Assembly: GCA_016207865.1 (NCBI GenBank)
Contig: JACQZD010000047.1
Location: forward strand, 1 to 6,345
Reading direction: 5' to 3'
Length of the DNA: 6,345 bases
Origin: Nitrospirota bacterium
GTDB lineage: Bacteria > Nitrospirota > Thermodesulfovibrionia > UBA6902 > DSMQ01
Below, in pieces: positions 1 through 5,331 of this stretch. Both the position numbers and the translations under genes were made by a program. How positions within the stretch are numbered: position 1 is the first letter of the stretch; every line of letters starts with the position of its first letter. Under the pieces are notes generated by a model, which worked only from the letters and a program-made list of their open reading frames with translations, had not been told where the DNA came from and did not search any database.

Positions 1-668
1 ATCAGGTGCAGAGCGACCCCGGCATGATGGGAGGCGCCACGGCGCATGAGTTTATGGCGCCGAGCCCTGTCGGCGAAGACGAGATAGCTTTGTGCCAGAC
101 CTGCGGTTACGCGGCAAACAGGGAGATTGAAAAAGGCAGTGCATGTCCTAAATGCTCGGCGCCGCTGAAAACAGAAAAGGTAATTGAAATCTGCAATATA
201 TTTAAGCTCGGGACCAAATATTCAGTGCCTCTTAAGGCCTTTTATCTTGATGAAAAAGGCAGGGAAATGCCGATGGTCATGGGCAGTTACGGGATAGGCC
301 CTGCAAGGATTGCGGCGGCGGTCATTGAGCAAAACAATGACAAAGACGGGATTATCTGGCCTAAAAGCATTGCGCCTTTTGATGTGGAGATTATTTCGCT
401 TGATATGAACAACACGGATGTTAAGCGCACAGCGGAATCATTATGCAGGGAGCTTGGGAAAGAAAGGATTGAAATCTTTTTGGACGACAGGCAGGTCAGT
501 CCGGGAGTAAAATTTAAGGATGCAGACCTAATAGGAATACCCTGGCAGGTAATAGTCGGCGAGAAGGGACTTAAAGACGGCGTTGTTGAATTTAAATCAA
601 GAAGGACCAAGGAAATTAAGAAACTGAACGTATCGGAAGCGGCAAGGAAAATAATAGAATCACTTTAG
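1..668 (+). CDS. proS: Prolyl-tRNA synthetase, C-terminal part (5' end outside window)
   Basis: Class II aminoacyl-tRNA synthetase that charges tRNA-Pro with proline in the cytoplasm. The reading frame is open from base 3, so the gene begins upstream; the GTG at 6 is an internal Val codon. Counting that codon as residue 1, the catalytic core shows GGATAHEF (9-16), the strand FKLGTKYS (66-73) and class II motif 3, MGSYGIGPAR, with its arginine at 101. IIWP (116-119) leads into the anticodon-binding domain (about 124-220), with a typical ending. CQTC (30-33) and CPKC (47-50) make a probable zinc knuckle. In bacterial ProRS these two cysteine pairs normally flank the roughly 180-residue INS domain, which removes mischarged Ala-tRNA-Pro. 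Here only 13 residues separate them, so INS is apparently absent. Identity is secure from the motifs; loss of editing is inferred. The gene ends in TAG with no clear terminator after it. Confidence 0.95.
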   Translation, partial: QVQSDPGMMGGATAHEFMAPSPVGEDEIALCQTCGYAANREIEKGSACPKCSAPLKTEKVIEICNIFKLGTKYSVPLKAFYLDEKGREMPMVMGSYGIGPARIAAAVIEQNNDKDGIIWPKSIAPFDVEIISLDMNNTDVKRTAESLCRELGKERIEIFLDDRQVSPGVKFKDADLIGIPWQVIVGEKGLKDGVVEFKSRRTKEIKKLNVSEAARKIIESL

Positions 669-686
669 TTTTTTCATTGCGCCTGA

Positions 687-715
687 TTTGCAGTATCTCA
701 ATGTTTTGTGATAAT
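687..715 (+). promoter_or_regulatory. Candidate sigma-70 promoter upstream of the glucokinase gene
   Basis: The -10 candidate is GATAAT at 710-715, preceded by an extended -10 TG at 707-708. A weak -35 candidate, TTTGCA, lies at 687-692 with a 17-nt spacer. If used, transcription would begin near 722 and give a leader of about 108 nt containing the inverted repeat at 759-788. This is a motif match by eye in an AT-rich spacer; such matches arise by chance. Confidence 0.3.
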
Positions 716-758
716 ATTTATGACCCCTTAAAACACTTGGCAGGGACGCATCCATTTA

Positions 759-788
759 ATTGTCTTAAGAAGGACTTCTTAAGACAAT
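759..788. repeat. Perfect 13-bp inverted repeat with 4-nt loop
   Basis: The left arm (759-771, starting ATTGTCTTAAG) is exactly complementary to the right arm (776-788), with GGAC (772-775) between. The stem is AT-rich and no T-run follows on either strand, so it does not look like an intrinsic terminator. It lies 41 bp before the glucokinase start. It could be an operator, an mRNA leader hairpin, or the core of a dispersed REP- or MITE-like element. The perfect complementarity is seen directly; the role is unknown. Confidence 0.8.
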
Positions 789-829
789 ACATAAAATTTA
801 CACAAAAATCTTAAACAGATGAAAGGCTT

Positions 830-1762
830 ATGAAAACTGCTATCGGCATTGACATCGGCGGCACGAACATAAAAATTGCCTGCGTCTCGGAAAAAGGCGA
901 GGTGCTGGAAAAATTCACAGAACCCACCAATTCAAATGATATTATCCAGAGGGTCGCGGATAATGTAAGAAAGTTTATAAAGCCCGGTGTGGTTGGCATC
1001 GGTTTCGGGATTGCCGGCATAATTGACAGGAAGCGCGGTGTAGTGCTGGAGTCGCCGAATATTGCAGGGCTTAACAATTCTCCGGTAAGGGAAATATTTG
1101 AAAAGGAATTCTCCCTGCCTGTTGTGGTTGAAAATGACGCTAATGCGTACGCCTATGGTGAAAAATGGATTGGCACGGGAAGGGATTTTAATACCTTTGT
1201 GGTATTGACCCTCGGCACCGGATTAGGCGGCGGTTTAATTTACAAAGGCGAGCTCTTTGAGGGTCCGATGGAGGTGGGTCACATGGTTATTAATCCGGAC
1301 TCGTCGGGGCGCTTCTGCACCTGCGGCAGTTTCGGATGTCTTGAAGCATATGTCTCAGGCAGGGCTATTGTGAACAGGGTAATTACACTGCTTGAGGAAG
1401 GCGCCAAGAGCATATTAAGGGACTGTTGCGAAGGCAATTTCTATAAGATGACGCCTGAGCACGTATACAAGACCGCGCTTGAAGGAGACAACCTGAGCCG
1501 TGATATTTTCAGAGAAACCGGGAGGTATCTGGGCATAGGCATTGCCAGCCTGATAAATATTTTCAGCCCTGATGCAATCATCCTCGGCGGCGGGCTTATC
1601 GGTTCATGGGACTTGTTTATTGAAGAGCTGAGGACCGAGGTTTTCAAAAGGGCGCTGGAGCCGCTTTCGCAGAATGTTGAGATATTGAAGACCACATTTC
1701 AGGAAGGCAGCGGCTCAATCGGCGCCGCGGGGCTTGTGTTTAAAACTGCAAGTAAGAAGTGA
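830..1762 (+). CDS. glk: ROK-family sugar kinase, probable glucokinase
   Basis: Likely phosphorylates glucose with ATP to glucose 6-phosphate in the cytoplasm. The 310 residues match the usual length of ROK glucokinases. The N-terminal phosphate loop is DIGGTNIK (8-15). The sugar-binding and catalytic segment is ENDANAYAYGE (101-111), with Asp103 as the expected catalytic base, and the second phosphate loop is LTLGTGLGGG (126-135). The ROK zinc site follows: EVGH (His151) and CTCGSFGCLE (Cys163, Cys165, Cys170), with the conserved Glu172. A glycine-rich segment IILGGGLI near residue 245 completes the ATP-binding fold. The ATG at 830 puts the phosphate loop at the normal distance from the N-terminus; the ribosome site is weak (GAAAGG, 821-826). 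The gene stands alone, with spacers of 161 and 134 bp. ROK kinases for other sugars (mannose, N-acetylglucosamine, allose) look alike, so the substrate is inferred. No N-terminal DNA-binding domain is present, so it is not a ROK repressor. Confidence 0.88.
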   Translation: MKTAIGIDIGGTNIKIACVSEKGEVLEKFTEPTNSNDIIQRVADNVRKFIKPGVVGIGFGIAGIIDRKRGVVLESPNIAGLNNSPVREIFEKEFSLPVVVENDANAYAYGEKWIGTGRDFNTFVVLTLGTGLGGGLIYKGELFEGPMEVGHMVINPDSSGRFCTCGSFGCLEAYVSGRAIVNRVITLLEEGAKSILRDCCEGNFYKMTPEHVYKTALEGDNLSRDIFRETGRYLGIGIASLINIFSPDAIILGGGLIGSWDLFIEELRTEVFKRALEPLSQNVEILKTTFQEGSGSIGAAGLVFKTASKK

Positions 1763-1809
1763 GAACTAATGATGCCTGTAATATTAATGTCCTATGCTTA
1801 TTGTACCTT

Positions 1810-1874
1810 GTCATTCCTGCGAAAGCAGGAATCCAGAGGATATGGCCTGGATTCCGTGTCAGGCACGGAATGAC
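1810..1874. repeat. Cruciform-type palindromic repeat between glk and lepA
   Basis: Two hairpins sit inside a larger palindrome. Hairpin 1 pairs ATTCCTGC (1813-1820) with GCAGGAAT (1825-1832) around a GAAA loop. Hairpin 2 pairs ATTCCGTG (1851-1858) with CACGGAAT (1864-1871) around a 5-nt loop. In addition GTCATTCC (1810-1817) pairs with GGAATGAC (1867-1874), and GGAATCCAG (1828-1836) pairs with CTGGATTCC (1847-1855), so the element can switch between two hairpins and one long stem. I recognise the GTCATTCCTGCGAAAGCAGG type as a widespread dispersed intergenic repeat of bacteria; it encodes nothing and is probably a non-autonomous mobile element. It occupies about half of the 134-bp spacer and might also act as a transcript end for glk, though no T-run directly follows the stem. 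Confidence 0.85.
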
Positions 1875-1896
1875 GGAACATTTTTGATTTAGCGTT

Positions 1897-3687
1897 ATGG
1901 CTGAGAGCAACATAAGAAATTTTTCAATCATTGCCCACATAGACCACGGCAAATCCACACTTGCAGACAGGATACTGGAGCTGACCGGCGCACTTTCAAA
2001 ACGTGAAATGTCCGAACAGGTGCTGGATTCTATGGACCTTGAGCGTGAAAGGGGCATAACAATCAAGGCGCATGCGGTCAGGCTGAATTATACCGCGCTG
2101 GACGGAAAAGACTATATCCTGAACCTGATTGACACCCCGGGGCACGTTGATTTCTCCTATGAAGTATCCCGCAGTCTTGCCTCGTGCGAAGGCGCGTTGT
2201 TAATAGTTGATGCGACTCAGGGTGTGGAGGCGCAGACCCTTGCAAACGCCTATCTCGCAAGCTCGCATAATCTTGAGATAATCCCTGTGATCAATAAGAT
2301 TGACCTGCCTAACGCAGAGCCTGAAAAGGTCCGGGCGCAGATAGAGGAGTCGGTAGGCATTGATTGCGCTGACGCCATTTCCGCCTCTGCAAAGGAAGGG
2401 ACCGGAGTGAGGGAAATTCTGGAGGCGATTGTGCGGAAAGTCCCTCCGCCTAAAGGCAGCAGGAATAAACCGCTGAAGGCGTTGATGTTTGATTCATGGT
2501 TTGACAACTACAAAGGCGTGGTAATCCTTGTGAGGCTTTTTGACGGTGAAGTGAAACCCGGGGCAAAGATTATGCTTATGAGTTCTCAAAAGGTATATGA
2601 AGTGGGTGAGGTCGGAGTTTTTTTGCCTCACAGAAAGCCTGTTGAAAGCCTCAAGGCAGGAGAGGTCGGTTATATAATCGGAGGGATAAGAAATGTTTCC
2701 GATTCAAAAATAGGCGATACCATTACCGATGCAGTGAATCCTGCGGCTGAGCCGTGCCCCGGCTACATGGAGATAAAGCCGATGGTCTTTTGCGGGCTTT
2801 ATCCCGCAGACGCTACGCGCTACGGGGAGCTGAAGGATGCGCTGGAAAAACTGCGTCTTAATGACTCTTCATTCAGCTTTGAACCCGAGACATCCGTTGC
2901 ATTGGGTTTTGGTTTCAGATGCGGATTTTTGGGACTTCTGCACATGGAGATTATAAAAGAAAGGCTTGAAAGGGAATTTGAACTTACACTTGTAAATACG
3001 GCGCCTACGGTAATTTACAGGGTTACAAAAGCGGACGGCGGGGTGGTGTTTGTTGACAGCCCGGCAAAACTGCCGGAGAGATATGAAATGATTGAAGAGC
3101 CTTTTGTAAAGGCGATGATCTTTGTGCCGGAGAAATACGTAGGGCAGATACTGGAACTGTGTCAGGATAAAAGGGGCGTGCAGAAGGAATTCAATTATCT
3201 TGGGAAAGACAGGATTATACTGGCGTATGAACTGCCTTTAAATGAAATTCTCTGGGACTTTTATGATAAACTAAAATCATTTTCAAGCGGATATGCCTCA
3301 ATGGATTATGAATTCGCAGGCTACAAGGAGTCCAGCCTTGTTAAGCTGGACATACTTTTAAACGGAGAGCCTGTTGACGCGCTTTCCCTGATTGTCCATA
3401 AGGAGAGGGCGTATCCTAAGGGCAGACAGCTTGCTGAAAAATTGAGGGAAGTCATACCGAGGCAGCTTTATGAAGTTGTCATTCAGGCGGCTATCGGCAG
3501 TAAGATAATAGCAAGAGAAAGCATAAAGGCAATGCGGAAGAATGTCATTGCCAAATGCTATGGCGGCGACATAACAAGGAAAAGGAAGCTGCTTGAAAAA
3601 CAGAAGGAAGGCAAGCGCAGGATGAAACAGGTCGGAAAGATTGAAATACCGCAGGAGGCTTTTCTTACGGTGCTTAAGGTAAAATAG
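1897..3687 (+). CDS. lepA: Elongation factor 4 (LepA), ribosome-associated GTPase
   Basis: Translational GTPase related to EF-G that binds the ribosome and affects translocation, initiation and ribosome assembly. The 596 residues are full length (599 in E. coli). The G domain shows all signatures: G1 AHIDHGKS (13-20), G2 RGITIK (52-57), G3 DTPGH (79-83), G4 NKID (133-136) and G5 SAK (164-166). Domain II follows at about 190-280, and the EF-G-like domain III contains CGFLGLLHMEI. The LepA-specific C-terminal domain has the hallmark YGGDITRKRKLLEKQKEG. EF-G domain IV is absent, as expected. The ATG at 1897 gives the standard opening, with IRNFSIIAHIDHGKST at residues 6-21. No Shine-Dalgarno sequence is visible in the 22 bp between the palindromic repeat and the start; the nearest purine run (GGAA, 1875-1878) is too far away. 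lepB follows after a repeat-filled gap, echoing the common lepA-lepB pairing. Confidence 0.98.
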   Translation: MAESNIRNFSIIAHIDHGKSTLADRILELTGALSKREMSEQVLDSMDLERERGITIKAHAVRLNYTALDGKDYILNLIDTPGHVDFSYEVSRSLASCEGALLIVDATQGVEAQTLANAYLASSHNLEIIPVINKIDLPNAEPEKVRAQIEESVGIDCADAISASAKEGTGVREILEAIVRKVPPPKGSRNKPLKALMFDSWFDNYKGVVILVRLFDGEVKPGAKIMLMSSQKVYEVGEVGVFLPHRKPVESLKAGEVGYIIGGIRNVSDSKIGDTITDAVNPAAEPCPGYMEIKPMVFCGLYPADATRYGELKDALEKLRLNDSSFSFEPETSVALGFGFRCGFLGLLHMEIIKERLEREFELTLVNTAPTVIYRVTKADGGVVFVDSPAKLPERYEMIEEPFVKAMIFVPEKYVGQILELCQDKRGVQKEFNYLGKDRIILAYELPLNEILWDFYDKLKSFSSGYASMDYEFAGYKESSLVKLDILLNGEPVDALSLIVHKERAYPKGRQLAEKLREVIPRQLYEVVIQAAIGSKIIARESIKAMRKNVIAKCYGGDITRKRKLLEKQKEGKRRMKQVGKIEIPQEAFLTVLKVK

Positions 3688-3695
3688 GAGGCGAT

Positions 3696-3777
3696 AATAT
3701 CAAATACCAAAGTTCAAATGCCAAAAAATCAGGCATTTAATCATTTGTTATTGATTTGTCATTTGGATGTTGATATT
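3696..3777. repeat. AT-rich palindromic intergenic repeat between lepA and lepB
   Basis: The ends AATATCAA (3696-3703) and TTGATATT (3770-3777) are perfect inverted repeats. Inside, AAATGCC (3716-3722) pairs with GGCATTT (3732-3738). The minus strand carries several short CAAATG-type units (near 3741-3765), a composition I associate with dispersed intergenic repeats in environmental bacterial genomes. It fills most of the 128-bp gap before lepB. It does not look protein-coding, and no convincing terminator is present. Its right end could contribute -35/-10-like AT-rich sequence to a lepB promoter, but I cannot pick one with confidence. Confidence 0.65.
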
Positions 3778-3796
3778 AGGATTTAATATATTTGAA

Positions 3797-3803
3797 AAGG
3801 AGA
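3797..3803 (+). promoter_or_regulatory. Ribosome binding site that decides the lepB start (TTG)
   Basis: AAGGAGA is a strong Shine-Dalgarno sequence and the only one near the lepB opening. The lepB frame has a stop (TAA) at 3804-3806, so translation must start after it. The only usual start codon there before the membrane segment is TTG at 3816, with a rather long spacer of 12-13 nt. Confidence 0.7.
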
Positions 3804-3815
3804 TAATTAATAAAA

Positions 3816-4256
3816 TTGGCTAAACAAAAATCAAAACTTAGAGAATATATAGAGGCCATAGTAACGGCGCTTATCCTTGCGCTTCTGATAAGGTCGTTTG
3901 CGGTGCAGGCGTTTAAGATACCGTCAGGCTCCATGATACCGACGCTCAGCATAGGCGACCACATACTTGTAAATAAATTCATATTCGGCACTAAAATACC
4001 TTTTATGGACGATAGAATTTTAAGTGTCAGAGAGCCTAAAAGAGGCGATATCATAGTTTTTGAGTTCCCTAAGAACGAAGAAGCTTGCAAAAGTTTCCCT
4101 AAAACTTTCATGAAGAGGATTAAAAATGTCATGGACAAGGGCCACCCGGTGTATCTTTTTAAAGATGACTGTAAGTACTTTATAAAAAGGGTCGTCGGCG
4201 TTGGAGGAGATAAGATTGAAATAAAGAACAAGACCGTATATGTAAGTAAAGCGTAA
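3816..4256 (+). CDS. lepB: Signal peptidase I, C-terminally truncated
   Basis: Signal peptidase I is a membrane serine protease that cuts signal peptides from exported proteins using a Ser/Lys dyad. The N-terminus is cytoplasmic and basic, followed by one membrane segment (about 12-33). Box B is present as PSGSMIPT with nucleophile Ser39, then box C (REPKRGDIIVF, 72-82) and box D (FIKRVVGVGGD, 122-132) with general base Lys124. Two things are odd. First, Ser39 and Lys124 are 85 residues apart, more than usual, because of an extra stretch at about 86-119 containing Cys91 and Cys119. Second, the protein stops at residue 146, just after box D; the last 60-70 residues of the family, with the GDNRDNS-type box E, are missing, and I found no trace of them in the other + frames before ribE. 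It may be inactive, a remnant beside another copy elsewhere, or an unusual short form. The start is TTG, set by a strong upstream ribosome site. Confidence 0.85.
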   Translation: MAKQKSKLREYIEAIVTALILALLIRSFAVQAFKIPSGSMIPTLSIGDHILVNKFIFGTKIPFMDDRILSVREPKRGDIIVFEFPKNEEACKSFPKTFMKRIKNVMDKGHPVYLFKDDCKYFIKRVVGVGGDKIEIKNKTVYVSKA

Positions 4257-4269
4257 GGCGAAGTAGGTT

Positions 4270-4611
4270 ATGATAAAGAAACTTTTTTATCTGCTGGTGT
4301 TCGGGGCGGCGGTTTATTCAGGGATTAAACTGGCAATCCCGCATTATCATTACCAAATATTCAAAAGCGATGTTGAGGAATTGGCTCAACTGAGCGCAGC
4401 AGACGTGAGGCCTGATGAGATGAGGGAGAGGATTATAAATCTTGCAGACCAGTACAAAATTCCTTTAAAGATGCGCGATCTTATTATTCAGGCAGATGGC
4501 GGATATTATATTCTGGTGACATGGGAAGAGACGGTTAATATTTTTGATGTATACAAAAGAACATTTGTTTTTTACATTGATGCAGGCGCAGACGGCAAGA
4601 GAGACCGCTGA
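4270..4611 (+). CDS. Small membrane-anchored protein of unknown function
   Basis: I do not recognise this 113-residue protein with certainty. It opens with MIKK and a hydrophobic segment (about 5-25, LFYLLVFGAAVYSGIKLAI), which looks like a single membrane anchor or uncleaved signal. The rest (26-113) is charged and soluble, with a likely amphipathic helical part (about 33-62) and a beta-rich end (YYILVTWEETVNIFDVYKRTFVFYID). The size, the single anchor and the position directly after lepB resemble the DUF4845-type proteins that follow lepB in some proteobacteria; this is an analogy of layout, not a demonstrated homology. It starts 13 bp after the lepB stop behind a weak AAG-GTAGG-like purine stretch, and its TGA shares one base with the ribE ATG, so translation is probably coupled along lepB, this gene and ribE. 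Confidence 0.75.
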   Translation: MIKKLFYLLVFGAAVYSGIKLAIPHYHYQIFKSDVEELAQLSAADVRPDEMRERIINLADQYKIPLKMRDLIIQADGGYYILVTWEETVNIFDVYKRTFVFYIDAGADGKRDR

Positions 4612-5279
4612 TGTTTACGGGAATTATTGAAAGTATGGGGAAGGTTGCATCTGTCAGGAAGGCAGGGAGCGGCGTCAGGCTGTGTCTTAAACCTGACTTG
4701 CTGATCCAGGTGCAGCTTGGAGAAAGCATAGCGGTAAACGGCGTCTGCCTTACGGTTTCTGAATTTACCCCCCCTCTTAATAAGGGAGGGAGTGGGGGAG
4801 TGGACTCCGAACTCTTTTTTGACGTCTCCCCTGAGACGCTGAAGAATACGAATCTTGGAGAGCTGAAAGTCAATGATAAGGTGAATCTTGAGAGGGCGTT
4901 AATGCCGACCGGCAGATTCGGGGGACATATGGTTACCGGACATGTTGACGGCGTAGGCTTAATTAAGGATAAAAAAAAGGACGGAGAATACACATATTTT
5001 ACCTTTGGCGCTCCGCCTGCTGTTCTCCGGTATCTTGTGCAGAAAGGCTCTGTTGCGGTTGACGGCATAAGCCTGACGGTAATTGACGTGACTGAGAGTT
5101 TCTTTAAAACGGCAATAATCCCGCACACCCTTAATGTTACAACCCTCGGGCTTAAAGGCGTAGGCGAAAAGGTAAATCTTGAGTCTGACATTCTGGGCAA
5201 ATATGTGGGAAAATATTTATCCGGCAGGGATAATAACACAGGGCTGAGGAGCAAGTTGATGGAAGGGGGGTTTGTCTAA
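4611..5279 (+). CDS. ribE: Riboflavin synthase, alpha chain
   Basis: Final step of riboflavin synthesis: two molecules of 6,7-dimethyl-8-ribityllumazine are dismutated to riboflavin and the pyrimidinedione precursor, in a cytoplasmic homotrimer. The two lumazine-binding barrels are clear. The N-barrel begins MFTGIIE, has VNGVCLTVSEF (42-52) and VSPETLKNTNLG, and closes before GGHMVTGHVDGVG. The C-barrel has VAVDGISLTVIDV, the matching IPHTLNVTTLG and LESDILGKYVGKYL. The 222 residues are slightly long (213 in E. coli) because of a 12-residue insertion, TPPLNKGGSGGV (53-64), in the loop after LTVSEF; it is encoded by a G/C-run repeat-like sequence and keeps the frame. The ATG at 4611 overlaps the upstream TGA (ATGA-type junction), implying coupled translation; its own ribosome site is weak. 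The gene is called ribC or ribE depending on species. Function is probably retained, as the insertion lies in a surface loop. Confidence 0.96.
   Translation: MFTGIIESMGKVASVRKAGSGVRLCLKPDLLIQVQLGESIAVNGVCLTVSEFTPPLNKGGSGGVDSELFFDVSPETLKNTNLGELKVNDKVNLERALMPTGRFGGHMVTGHVDGVGLIKDKKKDGEYTYFTFGAPPAVLRYLVQKGSVAVDGISLTVIDVTESFFKTAIIPHTLNVTTLGLKGVGEKVNLESDILGKYVGKYLSGRDNNTGLRSKLMEGGFV
4767..4802. repeat. Repeat-like in-frame insertion inside ribE (12 codons)
   Basis: This stretch has a C-run, then CTTAATAAG, then G-rich sequence (CCCCCCTCTTAATAAG, 4769-4784, then GGAGGGAGTGGGGG). CTT/AAG and the flanking C and G tracts form an imperfect hairpin around AAT. It codes for TPPLNKGGSGGV, residues absent from ordinary RibE between LTVxE and the FDV strand. 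Similar C-run/TTAATAAG/G-run palindromes are common intergenic repeats in several bacterial groups and give PPLxKGG-type peptides when translated. The exact borders are estimated. Confidence 0.65.
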
Positions 5280-5289
5280 ATGAAAAGGT

Positions 5290-5331
5290 TGAAGTATGAA
5301 GGCTGAGGGATGAGTGCTGAAGGATGAAAAT
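5290..5331 (+). repeat. Six-copy degenerate 7-nt tandem repeat before ribBA
   Basis: Six consecutive 7-nt units each begin TGA, at 5290, 5297, 5304, 5311, 5318 and 5325 (for example TGAAGTA, TGAAGGC). Consensus is roughly TGARRRN. Because 7 is not a multiple of 3, the TGA triplets fall in all three frames and stop any read-through from ribE. The purine cores (AAGG, GAGG) resemble ribosome binding sites, and the tract includes the AAGGA (5320-5324) and the first bases of the ribBA start region. Confidence 0.75.

Noticed and set aside
6..8. GTG as start of a short 220-codon gene
   Set aside because: The frame is open upstream to the window edge and the protein begins in the middle of the ProRS catalytic core, so it is an internal codon of a gene cut by the window.
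759..795. Intrinsic terminator for proS
   Set aside because: The stem is AT-rich, lies 90 bp after the stop, and is not followed by a T-run on either strand.
3690..3780. CRISPR-like array from the repeated CAAATG units
   Set aside because: Units are short, irregular and lack equal-length spacers; the region is organised as an inverted repeat.
3776..4231. Minus-strand open frame (151 codons) opposite lepB
   Set aside because: It is the antisense shadow of lepB; the plus strand carries the signal peptidase motifs in order.
4256..4611. Frameshift hiding the rest of lepB
   Set aside because: Reading the other + frames after 4256 shows no GDNRDNS-like box or other LepB tail; a different intact gene begins at 4270.
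4535..5254. Long minus-strand open frame (239 codons) opposite ribE
   Set aside because: It lies entirely opposite clear ribE and the end of the preceding gene, has low-complexity Ser/Thr/Pro/Leu content typical of antisense frames, and has no family features or ribosome site.
4612..5329. FMN riboswitch controlling the riboflavin genes
   Set aside because: ribE starts inside the previous gene's stop codon and the 50-bp gap before ribBA is a heptamer tract; the conserved riboswitch segments are not seen. One could lie outside the window.
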